DNA of 6,960 nucleotides from Bacteroidales bacterium UBA2764 (GTDB lineage: Bacteria > Bacteroidota > Bacteroidia > Bacteroidales > Paludibacteraceae): the NCBI GenBank assembly GCA_002352705.1, contig DEIW01000198.1, positions 1 through 6,960 of the forward strand, read 5' to 3'. A program made the translations under genes and the position numbers. Shown here in pieces: positions 1 to 6,934 of the stretch (positions are counted from its first letter, which is position 1; each line of letters opens with the position of its first letter). The notes below the pieces were generated by a model that did not search any database, was not told the DNA's origin, and saw only the letters and a program-made list of their open reading frames with translations.

Positions 1-984
1 CGTAACAACTACGACCTGATCGGTCTGGTACAGACGATGGGTGTAGGCGGTCAGGTAACCAAATATGCGAATGACGCTACAATGTTCTCACAAAATGTGG
101 AATTCACACTCTCTACGACGAACGTGAAAGTAGGCGACTTCAAATGGACCACTGACTGGATTTTCTCATGGAATCAGAACAAGATTACCAAACTGGACTC
201 CCGTCCTCAGGTATATGAGTTGGTATCGGGTTCAACGATGAGCCGTAAGCAGGACTATCCTGTAGGTGCTATGTTCTCAATCCCGTTTGCGGGACTGACA
301 GAGGAAGGTCTTCCTACCTTCTATATCAACAAAGAGCGCACGCTTATCGCCGATCCGTCCAACTACGAGGAGCTGGATTTCCAAGCATACTGGCCGGCTA
401 ATCCTTCCAAGGACGAGGCTGTACCGGATTACCTGAAATATGAAGGAACTGTTGAGCCTACAATTACCGGTTCGTTCGGAAACACCTTCTCCTGGAAGGG
501 TCTGAAGTTGAACATCTTCTTCACCTATAGTTTCGGCAACGTGCTTCGTCTGGATCCGCTATGCTATGTATATAGCAGCCAGTACAGCGACCTGACCGCG
601 AGCATGAAGGAGATGAAGAACCGCTGGATGGTACCGGGCGACGAAGTCTCCACTACCATCCCGACTATTGCCACCAAGCGTCAGTATCAAGAGATTCACA
701 ACCTCTATTGGGCATATTCGGCATACAACTACTCCACCGAGCGTGTAGCCAAGGGTGATTTCATCCGTCTCAAAGAGTTGTCGCTCAGTTATGACCTGCC
801 CGCCAAGGTATTCGAAGGTCAGAAAGCAGTATCAAGTTTCGGCGTGAAAATTAGTGCCACCAACCTTTGGTTGGCATATGCAGACAAGAAGCTGAACGGT
901 CGTGATCCGGAGTACTATAACACCGGTGGTGTAAGTTCCCCTGTTCCACGCCAGTTCACACTGACCGTTAAATTAGGATTCTAA
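1..984 (+). CDS. SusC/RagA-family TonB-dependent outer-membrane transporter, C-terminal part (5' truncated by window)
   Basis: The reading frame is open from the first base, so the gene begins upstream; 327 residues are visible. SusC-family proteins are usually about 1000 residues, so this is roughly the last third: the C-terminal part of the 22-strand outer-membrane barrel. Visible family traits are alternating aromatic and polar strand-like segments (such as FKWTTDWIFSWN and LKLNIFFTYSFGN), the segment KGDFIRLKELSLSYDLP, and the ending with NGRDPE, a GG turn, PVPRQFTLTVKLGF and a terminal Phe, as expected for an outer-membrane barrel folded by BAM. The role is TonB-powered import of a ligand captured together with the SusD partner that follows 21 bases downstream. 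The plug and TonB box are outside the window, and the substrate cannot be inferred from this part. The family call is very secure. Confidence 0.95.
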   Translation, partial: RNNYDLIGLVQTMGVGGQVTKYANDATMFSQNVEFTLSTTNVKVGDFKWTTDWIFSWNQNKITKLDSRPQVYELVSGSTMSRKQDYPVGAMFSIPFAGLTEEGLPTFYINKERTLIADPSNYEELDFQAYWPANPSKDEAVPDYLKYEGTVEPTITGSFGNTFSWKGLKLNIFFTYSFGNVLRLDPLCYVYSSQYSDLTASMKEMKNRWMVPGDEVSTTIPTIATKRQYQEIHNLYWAYSAYNYSTERVAKGDFIRLKELSLSYDLPAKVFEGQKAVSSFGVKISATNLWLAYADKKLNGRDPEYYNTGGVSSPVPRQFTLTVKLGF

Positions 985-1005
985 ACGATAAAGACAAAGC
1001 AGATT

Positions 1006-2727
1006 ATGAAAAAGAACAATATATTCTATATCGCGGCGCTGACGCTCGTGCTGGGCGTAATGACGGGATGTAACTTTCTGGACAAGAACCCGGACATGCG
1101 TGCGTCGATAGATACAAAAGATAAAGTACGACTGCTGTTGGTATCGGCTTATACGAATGCTAACGCAGGTGTGATATGCGAGTTCAGCTCCGATAACATC
1201 ATTGACAACAACTCGCCGGACGAGTACGGTCACAGCAACTCTCTGCTGCCGCTGGATAAGATGTACGACGAGATATTCGGATGGTATCCGGTAGTAAGTA
1301 GCACGCAGCAGGACTCCCCGAAATATATATGGGACGGCTGCTATTCCGCTATCGCGGCTTGCAACCAGGCACTCAAGGCTATTGAGGAGTTGGAAGCCAA
1401 AGGTATCAACATGGACGCCGAGAAGGGGGAAGCGCTCATCAGCCGTGCTTACCACCATTTCCTGTTAGCTACCGTCTTCTGCCAGACCTATAAAGACGAG
1501 ACAGCCAGCAAACAGGACTCGGGTATCCACTATATGACAGAGCCGGAGACCACTGTAGCGCCGGTTTATTACCGCGGTACGGTATATGACACGTACATGG
1601 CTATCCAGAAGGATATAGAGGAGGCTCTGCCGCTGATCAGCGACGAGTACTATGCCGTTCCCCGATATCACTTCAATGTCAAGGCAGCGCGTGCTTTTGC
1701 AGCCCGTTTCTATCTCTATACCCGTCAATGGAACAAAGTGTTAGAAAACGCTAACTACGTGTTGACCACCGATGACGCTGCTACACTGGGCATGCTTTTT
1801 GACGCCACCTACGCGAAAGTAGAGTGTACTGATATAACATCAGAGATGAACGCATGGATTGATGCCAAATCTCCGGCAAACCTGCTGATTTACACTACGA
1901 TGTCGCAGGCAAGTTATACAGTACGCTCCTCCTATGGACGTTATCAGTTCAACCGCGATGCACGTAAGTACACGACCAGTAGCGAAGGACCATGCTGGAA
2001 GAGCCGTTGGCCCGGATACCATGTTTGGTCCGCTGACCCGCAATATGGTTCGCTCATCGCGTGGTTCTTCTACTTATTCGAATATACGGACAAGGTAAAC
2101 GGTTATGGTTTTATTCATGGTGTGACCCGTGCGTTCACGACGAATGAGACTTTGCTTTGCCGTGCGGAAGCCAAAGCGCAGTTGAACGACTTGAGCGGCG
2201 CAGCAAACGACTTGCGTCTCTGGGCACAGAGTTATAACGTACAGGGAGCAATGGATACACTGCCTGACGGAAATGTCGATCTGTCCTTGGCGAAGATCAA
2301 GAAATTCTATGCCCCCGGCGCAAACGTGAACTGGGTACCGGTGTTGCATAACACGGATATCTGCCCGTCATGGACTCTGAGCGCAGATCAGGAGGCGGTG
2401 ATCGACTGCGTGCTGCATTTCCGCCGTCTGGAGAGCATCCACACGGGTCTCCGCTGGCATGACCTGAAGCGTTACGGCATTGAGATCACCCACCGCCAGG
2501 GCTCCAACCCGACGCAGAAACTGCTATGGAATGACGACCGTCGCGCCATCCAGTTGCCGCAAGAGGTTATCTTAGCCGGTATGGCAGCCAACCCTCGCGT
2601 GATCGTAGGCGATCATGTAGGTTCCGGAAATGCCGGAGGAATATATGTTCCTACCCAACCGATGGTTACTACAGCAGTAGAAGCTTCTACACTCGGTGCA
2701 CAACTTACTCGTGAAAACAACGACTAA
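1006..2727 (+). CDS. SusD/RagB-family surface nutrient-binding lipoprotein
   Basis: This 573-residue protein is the lid and ligand-binding partner of the SusC transporter just upstream. The N-terminus is a lipoprotein signal peptide with a lipobox ending MTGC (lipidated Cys22), followed by NFLDKNPD, the typical SusD start after the cysteine. SusD-family helical (TPR-like) signatures follow: the alanine-rich helix around residues 225-253 (KAARAFAARFYLYTRQWNKV), NETLLCRAEAKAQL at 380-393, the RRLESIHTGLRWHDLKR block at 473-489, and IQLPQEV with NPR near 515-531. Length is in the normal family range and no break is seen. The start is fixed by the signal peptide and by its position 21 bases after the SusC stop. 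Substrate is unknown; the many surface Trp and Tyr residues at 325-360 are compatible with either glycan or peptide binding. Confidence 0.95.
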   Translation: MKKNNIFYIAALTLVLGVMTGCNFLDKNPDMRASIDTKDKVRLLLVSAYTNANAGVICEFSSDNIIDNNSPDEYGHSNSLLPLDKMYDEIFGWYPVVSSTQQDSPKYIWDGCYSAIAACNQALKAIEELEAKGINMDAEKGEALISRAYHHFLLATVFCQTYKDETASKQDSGIHYMTEPETTVAPVYYRGTVYDTYMAIQKDIEEALPLISDEYYAVPRYHFNVKAARAFAARFYLYTRQWNKVLENANYVLTTDDAATLGMLFDATYAKVECTDITSEMNAWIDAKSPANLLIYTTMSQASYTVRSSYGRYQFNRDARKYTTSSEGPCWKSRWPGYHVWSADPQYGSLIAWFFYLFEYTDKVNGYGFIHGVTRAFTTNETLLCRAEAKAQLNDLSGAANDLRLWAQSYNVQGAMDTLPDGNVDLSLAKIKKFYAPGANVNWVPVLHNTDICPSWTLSADQEAVIDCVLHFRRLESIHTGLRWHDLKRYGIEITHRQGSNPTQKLLWNDDRRAIQLPQEVILAGMAANPRVIVGDHVGSGNAGGIYVPTQPMVTTAVEASTLGAQLTRENND

Positions 2728-2744
2728 TCAAGCCCCATAGAATT

Positions 2745-3701
2745 ATGAAAAAGATATATCAAATAGTATTACTCGGCGCCCTGATGATAGGTTTTGCGGC
2801 TTGCGAGAAAGACAAGTTCGGCGAATCCATCTTCATCGACCCGGTGGAGGACACCACCAATTATACGCGCGCCTTTGACCAATGGCTTTACCAGCACTAT
2901 ACAGTGCCTTATAATGTAGAGTTCCGTTACAAACTGGACGATAACGGTACAGACCCGAACTATAATGTAGTACCGGTAAGTATGGGTATGGCGGACACAG
3001 TTGCTCACCTTGCGCTCTATCTATGGTATGATGTATATGACTCCATCGCTCCTCAGGGGTTCTTGAACGAGAACGGACCGCGTATCATCCAGCTGATTGG
3101 CTCGGCGATGATCAATGCTGCGCAAGGAACCGAGAAACTCGGTCAGGCAGAAGGCGGTATCAAGATTACGCTGATGAAGATTAACCTCATGGAAACGAAT
3201 AATATCGAACAGTTGAACGAGTACATCTTCAAGACGATGCATCATGAGTTCTCTCATATCCTGCACCAGAAGAAGACCTACCCGAAGGAGTTTGAGCAGT
3301 TGAGCGCAGCTGATTATAATCCTGACGGATGGCAATACACCTCCGATACCGAAGCATGGCAGATGGGCTTTGCCTCGCCCTATGGCGGAAGTCAGGCACG
3401 TGAGGATTTCGTAGAGATTATTGCAAACTATATCGTCAAATCCGATGCGGATCTGAATAAGATGCTGACTATAGCCGGTCAGGACGGAAAGCCGGGGGCT
3501 AAGATTCTTAACCAGAAGATAGACATCTGCCGTACATGGCTGGCAGAGAAATGGGAACTGGATCTGGATGCGCTTCGCGCGGAGGTTCAGAAACGCCAGA
3601 ACAACATGGATTGGGACATGATTATGAGTTTAGGATTCATGCATGAGAAAACAGACACCGGGAACGGTGGTGTATTACCGCCGAGCGCTTGGCCAGAATA
3701 A
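2745..3701 (+). CDS. Substrate import-associated zinc metallohydrolase-type lipoprotein (HExxH)
   Basis: This 318-residue lipoprotein has a signal peptide ending GFAAC (lipidated Cys20). The central motif is MHHEFSHILHQ, with HEFSH at residues 167-171: His167 and His171 would bind zinc and Glu168 would be the catalytic base. About 50 residues on, REDFVEIIANY (220-230) supplies Glu220 and Glu224 as candidates for the third ligand. This arrangement matches the putative zinc-binding metallopeptidase lipoproteins found repeatedly behind SusCD pairs in Bacteroidota (annotated as substrate import-associated zinc metallohydrolase lipoproteins). By family it should be anchored in the outer membrane beside the transporter. 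Whether it cleaves peptides is inferred from the HExxH motif; no activity can be read from the sequence. It starts 17 bases after the SusD stop. Nothing appears truncated, and all HExxH residues are present. Confidence 0.9.
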   Translation: MKKIYQIVLLGALMIGFAACEKDKFGESIFIDPVEDTTNYTRAFDQWLYQHYTVPYNVEFRYKLDDNGTDPNYNVVPVSMGMADTVAHLALYLWYDVYDSIAPQGFLNENGPRIIQLIGSAMINAAQGTEKLGQAEGGIKITLMKINLMETNNIEQLNEYIFKTMHHEFSHILHQKKTYPKEFEQLSAADYNPDGWQYTSDTEAWQMGFASPYGGSQAREDFVEIIANYIVKSDADLNKMLTIAGQDGKPGAKILNQKIDICRTWLAEKWELDLDALRAEVQKRQNNMDWDMIMSLGFMHEKTDTGNGGVLPPSAWPE

Positions 3702-3706
3702 GGAGG
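3700..3706 (+). promoter_or_regulatory. Consensus Shine-Dalgarno site overlapping the upstream stop codon
   Basis: AAGGAGG lies 8 bases before the ATG at 3715 and shares two bases with the TAA stop (3699-3701) of the metallohydrolase gene. It supports the chosen start of the DUF4302 gene. Bacteroidota genes generally lack strong Shine-Dalgarno sites, and no comparable site precedes the ATGs at 1006, 2745 or 5079, so this one stands out. Its position suggests that ribosomes finishing the upstream gene could re-initiate here. Confidence 0.65.
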
Positions 3707-3714
3707 AATAGCAT

Positions 3715-5037
3715 ATGAAAGCAAAATATATCGTATTAGTATTAGCGCTTGCAAGCGTATTTAGCGCATGCAGCCGCGACGAGGAGAACCTCTTCGACAA
3801 GTCCGCTGCAGAGCGTGCACAGGCAGCATTGGACAATGCCAATGAAATTCTGACCGCTCCGGCTAACGGATGGGAGATGATTTATTTCGCAAACCCTGAT
3901 TCACGCGGATATAATATCATCGTGACATTCGACAAGAACGGAAAAGTTACCGCTACGACTAAGAATGTAATGATTGAATACGCAGATGGCAACGGAACAA
4001 AGAAGGAATTGTTGGTACGTAATGCACCAGCCAATGCTATTGTTACCGATTCGAGTACATGGGAGGTTATCAATGATTACGGACCCATTATGACCTTCAA
4101 CACCTATAACAACGTGCTCCATGCCTGGGCAGATCCGCGTGATAACGGTGATGCGTTGTTAGGCGACTATGAGTTCCTCATCCTGCATGCAGATGCCAAC
4201 TATGTGAAGTTGAAAGGAAAAAAACAAAGTGCCTATTACTATCTGTATCCATTGGAGACAGGTGTGACCGCAGCGCAGTATTTCTCAGAAGTTGAGGCAA
4301 TGGACAAACGTTTATTCGGAAACGGGAACCTGCTCCATATTCAGGCGAATAGCGAAGAGTACATGCTCTATAACGGATCATCAGGTATATTCATGCTTGC
4401 AGGTTTAGGTGAGTCCCCTAATGAAGAAGAGCCGGAGACTTATCCAGTAGCCACTATGCGCAACGGTCTTCAATTCATGAACAGCCCTCGCGCATTAGGC
4501 GATGTACGCTATACTCTCACCGGCGACAAGATGGAGAGCAATGCATCCTCTATTTTCGCAGCCCCGGCAGCAGCCTATATTACCGAGCATATTGAAATGG
4601 CAGCCGGCTCATGGTCTGTGGATACCACAAACATCAATGACTCAAGTGCTCATGTAATACAGAAGATAAATGCAACTCTCAAGGCTACCTATACCAAAAA
4701 CAAGAAGAATGCGTCTGTCAAGTCACTGACATTCAAAAAGACCTCAAAGGGACTGGTAGTTGTATTCAGCTATTATGGAAGCTCCTCCAAGGCGACGACA
4801 GATATGAATTATCTGTTCAATATCGCGACAGAAGGCAATTCCGTCAAGATTACTTATAATGGTCCGGCTGACGAAAATGCCCAGAAGACCATCAATGCAT
4901 TTCCGGACATTGAAGTGTTACTTAAGACCCTTGACGGCAGTTTTGACGCTATAGCTACAGACGCTATTAATCCTTCTAACGGTATAAAAATAACAAATAA
5001 ATCACATTCCGAGTTATGGTTCTCCATACAAGGATAG
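3715..5037 (+). CDS. DUF4302-type surface lipoprotein, function unknown
   Basis: This 440-residue protein has a short signal peptide ending VFSAC (lipidated Cys19), followed by SRDEENLF; the acidic run after the cysteine resembles the Bacteroidota lipoprotein surface-export signal. Recognisable DUF4302 traits are FDKSAAERAQAALDNANEIL (residues 27-46), the APANGWEM segment (48-55), the strand-rich GYNIIVTFDKNGKVT (65-79), and DPRDNGDALLGDYEF (140-154) leading into VKLKGKK (164-170). The rest is predicted beta-rich, with an acidic loop at 233-241 (ESPNEEEPE). No catalytic motif is visible. Such proteins are commonly encoded next to SusCD and the zinc metallohydrolase lipoprotein, so a role as an accessory component of the same surface complex is inferred. 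The start is fixed by the signal peptide and a consensus ribosome-binding site 8 bases upstream. The family call is fairly secure; the function is unknown. Confidence 0.85.
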   Translation: MKAKYIVLVLALASVFSACSRDEENLFDKSAAERAQAALDNANEILTAPANGWEMIYFANPDSRGYNIIVTFDKNGKVTATTKNVMIEYADGNGTKKELLVRNAPANAIVTDSSTWEVINDYGPIMTFNTYNNVLHAWADPRDNGDALLGDYEFLILHADANYVKLKGKKQSAYYYLYPLETGVTAAQYFSEVEAMDKRLFGNGNLLHIQANSEEYMLYNGSSGIFMLAGLGESPNEEEPETYPVATMRNGLQFMNSPRALGDVRYTLTGDKMESNASSIFAAPAAAYITEHIEMAAGSWSVDTTNINDSSAHVIQKINATLKATYTKNKKNASVKSLTFKKTSKGLVVVFSYYGSSSKATTDMNYLFNIATEGNSVKITYNGPADENAQKTINAFPDIEVLLKTLDGSFDAIATDAINPSNGIKITNKSHSELWFSIQG

Positions 5038-5078
5038 GATTTAATAACTTTATTATTAACTACTAAAATTTTTAGGGT
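5038..5078 (+). promoter_or_regulatory. AT-rich spacer with small inverted repeat; possible weak internal promoter or processing site
   Basis: This is the longest gap in the gene cluster (41 bases) and is about 80% A+T, unlike the 13-21 base gaps before it. It contains a perfect AT-only inverted repeat, TTAATAA (5041-5047) and TTATTAA (5053-5059), around a 5-base loop. TAACTTTA at 5045-5052 matches the Bacteroidota -7 element TAnnTTTG at all but the last base, but no TTTG is seen at the -33 distance, so promoter evidence is weak. No strong ribosome-binding site precedes the ATG at 5079. Confidence 0.25.
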
Positions 5079-6686
5079 ATGAAAAAATTTACTTTTATTG
5101 TATGCGCGTTGGCAACGACAGTTGCTTCGTTCGCTGCTCCCTTTGGAAAAGTCGTAAAAGACACCAGAAACTATGGTGATGTACAGAAGGTGGCAACATT
5201 TGATGCAGAAAAAGCACTAAAGGATGCTGCTGTTGACACGATTCAGGTGCCTTACATGTCTTACACTCCTACATTCCGTATCGGAAAACCCTCATACGGC
5301 TTTTCATACGATTATTATCAGCAAGGTTTGGTTTCTGCATATGCAGATACAATTATTCTGCTGAACGACAGTATGTATCCTGCAACATGGTTGCTTGGAG
5401 AAAAAGAGCTGGCAAAAAATGCATGGTTCACAAAACTTCCTGTTAAGTTTGGAGAAAACGACCTGCCTGTAATGAAACTGAATGCAAAAGTGGACACGTT
5501 TATGTTTGATTGGCAGGTAGCAAATCTGTATGTCCAAAAATACTGGGAAGGCAATGACAAGTTCTATACGGCTGTCAATGTAGCTCCGGCTCAATATACT
5601 CCGATTACTCAGTGTGCAAGATATACCGAGAATCCTAATGAGAACGAATATGGACGTGATTGCTACCAAGTAAGCGCAGGTTCCTATGGCACTTATACCT
5701 ATGGCACCCAGTTGAGCAACCCTTGGCAGAGCTCGACCAAGATGGACTCCATGATTGTAGTCTTTGAGAATAACGGAAAAGTTATGAATATTGATCATAT
5801 CACTGCCGGTATTTATACAGCAGCCACCAGCATCACCGGTATGTTCCCGGGAGAAAATGACCATGTGCGCTTGAGTGTATATCCCGGTGGATTTGATGCG
5901 CAAGGCAAACTCTATGTAGATTGGAAGAATCCTATTGCAGAGGCTGTGGCAAACGGCGACAATGTTACCCCTTCTACCGATCAAAATGGCAATCCATTAC
6001 CTTATGGATTGATTGAGTGGGATTTTATGGAAGCAGATCCTGTTACAGGAGCAGAGACACCGGCTCCGATTGTAGTAGAGGGTAGTTTCGTTATTCTGAT
6101 TGATGAGTATAATGACGGAACCGCTAACTTCGGTTTCTTCGCTGACTACCATGCTAACGGTACTTATTGCAGAACTTTCTTCCCTTGGTATGACTATACA
6201 GAAAAAGCGCAATATACTTCCCGCGTGTGGGGGAACAATATTTTACTCAACGTAGTAGCATACTTCCCTGTATTCAACGCTCCCGAGACTATTCAATTTG
6301 AACTTGCCGGCGGCGAGCAAACTCTCACTATTCCTTCCAACGTATGGGACGAGGATATTGAGATTGATGCTCCGGACTGGATTGAAGTAACCGTTGCGAC
6401 CGACTACAAGGAGGAGGGAACCGGAGAGGATACCTCCTACGAGCACCTGTACACCAACAAGTTGACGATTTCTGTAGCAGAGACCGCAGCAGCGCGTGAA
6501 GGTAAGATTGAGATTGACGCGATGGGTCTGCCTGTGTCAATCACAGTTAAACAAGGATCTCCTTCTCAAGGTATTGAGAACGTAAGCTTCAAGAATGACA
6601 ACAAACTGTACAACGTACTTGGCCAGGAGGTTAGCGAGGACTATCAGGGTGTTGTTATCCGCAACGGCGAGAAGTTCATCAAGTAA
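5079..6686 (+). CDS. Secreted BACON-domain protein with type IX-like C-terminal tail; N-terminal region unrecognised
   Basis: This 535-residue protein starts with a type I signal peptide (MKKFTFIVCALATTVASFA, likely cleaved after Ala19 or Ala20) and lacks a lipobox, unlike the three lipoproteins upstream. Residues 21-400 are rich in Tyr, Asn and Trp, look beta-rich, contain Cys179, Cys195 and Cys364, and match no family I recognise. Residues 402-492 fit a BACON domain: IQFELAGGEQTLTIPSN, the DWIEV strand, LTISVAETAAAREGKIEID and the ending SITVKQG. The usual loop between WIEV and LTISV is lengthened by an acidic insert (441-459). The last 37 residues (IENVSF, KLYNVLGQEV, YQGVVIRNGEKFIK) resemble the short sorting-like tails of many Bacteroidales secreted proteins, related to type A type IX secretion domains. 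BACON domains are usually thought to bind carbohydrate or mucin, though this is not proven. It follows the DUF4302 gene after 41 bases and is the last gene before the terminator. A binding or structural role is inferred; no enzyme motif is seen. Confidence 0.8.
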   Translation: MKKFTFIVCALATTVASFAAPFGKVVKDTRNYGDVQKVATFDAEKALKDAAVDTIQVPYMSYTPTFRIGKPSYGFSYDYYQQGLVSAYADTIILLNDSMYPATWLLGEKELAKNAWFTKLPVKFGENDLPVMKLNAKVDTFMFDWQVANLYVQKYWEGNDKFYTAVNVAPAQYTPITQCARYTENPNENEYGRDCYQVSAGSYGTYTYGTQLSNPWQSSTKMDSMIVVFENNGKVMNIDHITAGIYTAATSITGMFPGENDHVRLSVYPGGFDAQGKLYVDWKNPIAEAVANGDNVTPSTDQNGNPLPYGLIEWDFMEADPVTGAETPAPIVVEGSFVILIDEYNDGTANFGFFADYHANGTYCRTFFPWYDYTEKAQYTSRVWGNNILLNVVAYFPVFNAPETIQFELAGGEQTLTIPSNVWDEDIEIDAPDWIEVTVATDYKEEGTGEDTSYEHLYTNKLTISVAETAAAREGKIEIDAMGLPVSITVKQGSPSQGIENVSFKNDNKLYNVLGQEVSEDYQGVVIRNGEKFIK

Positions 6687-6723
6687 CCCGCCTGTTTAGT
6701 ACTAACACCAAAACAACAAAACT

Positions 6724-6739
6724 TGCAAGTAATCTTGCA
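6724..6739 (+). repeat. Small inverted repeat just upstream of the terminator
   Basis: TGCAAG (6724-6729) and CTTGCA (6734-6739) are perfect complements around a TAAT loop. The first arm also lies within a 10-base self-complementary palindrome, ACTTGCAAGT (6721-6730). With the terminator hairpin starting two bases later, the transcript would end in two stacked stem-loops. It may help 3' end stability or be incidental. Confidence 0.5.
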
Positions 6740-6740
6740 C

Positions 6741-6772
6741 AGCAGTCTGCCATTCGGCAGGCTGCTTTTTTT
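6741..6772 (+). terminator. Intrinsic (rho-independent) terminator of the operon
   Basis: AGCAGTCTGCC (6741-6751) pairs with GGCAGGCTGCT (6756-6766) as an 11-base stem with a single G-U wobble and an ATTC loop. A run of seven T follows (6766-6772, the first being the last stem base). It lies 54 bases after the stop of the BACON gene and is oriented to end the + strand operon. The call is strong on structure alone. Confidence 0.92.
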
Positions 6773-6779
6773 ATACAAT

Positions 6780-6803
6780 GGGATGATGGATTGACGGAAT
6801 GAG
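6780..6803 (+). repeat. Degenerate octamer repeat, three units
   Basis: Read in steps of eight, the bases are GGGATGAT, GGATTGAC and GGAATGAG. They match the unit GGAATGAT, seen as exact copies at the window's end, at 7, 6 and 7 of 8 positions. It lies directly after the terminator and is probably a decayed copy of the same simple repeat. Chance is possible given the short, purine-rich unit. Confidence 0.4.
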
Positions 6804-6840
6804 CTTCAGCAGAGCCGATAAAAGACAACGGATGAAGGGC

Positions 6841-6857
6841 GGTGGATAACATCCACC
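6841..6857. repeat. Perfect inverted repeat (7-base arms)
   Basis: GGTGGAT (6841-6847) and ATCCACC (6851-6857) are exact complements around AAC. There is no T run after it on either strand, so it does not look like an intrinsic terminator. It could be a hairpin in RNA, a protein-binding site or part of an intergenic repeat family. Confidence 0.55.
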
Positions 6858-6888
6858 TGAAATGAACAAAGAAGACGGCAGAGCCGGT

Positions 6889-6907
6889 GTCCGGATTGAA
6901 TCCGGAC
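6889..6907. repeat. Perfect 19-base palindrome (9-base arms, 1-base centre)
   Basis: GTCCGGATT (6889-6897) and AATCCGGAC (6899-6907) are exact complements about the G at 6898. The near-zero spacing is typical of a dimeric-regulator operator or a tight cruciform, and less so of an RNA hairpin, although a stem of about eight pairs with a TGA loop is possible. No T run follows. No gene on either side within the window explains it; it might serve a gene beyond position 6960. Confidence 0.55.
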
Positions 6908-6934
6908 GGAATGGACGGAGGGCAAGGGGGAAAT

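Noticed and set aside
37..984. ATG at 37 as a true gene start
   Set aside because: The frame is open to position 1 and the upstream codons continue the SusC-like barrel, while the protein from 37 lacks the signal peptide and plug domain. This Met is internal.
973..1458. Open frame of 161 codons on the minus strand over the SusC-SusD junction
   Set aside because: It is antisense to the well-supported SusD gene, shows no domain, and has no promoter or operon context.
5041..5059. Intrinsic terminator between the DUF4302 and BACON genes
   Set aside because: The stem has only A-T pairs and is too weak. The T-rich bases after it do not directly follow a GC-rich stem.
5304..5984. Long open frame of 226 codons on the minus strand
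   Set aside because: It lies wholly inside the BACON gene, which has a signal peptide, a recognisable domain and a tail. The antisense product is Cys/Ile-rich with no recognisable domain, as expected for a shadow frame.
6841..6857. Second terminator for a gene on the minus strand
   Set aside because: The stem is only seven pairs and no T run follows on either strand.
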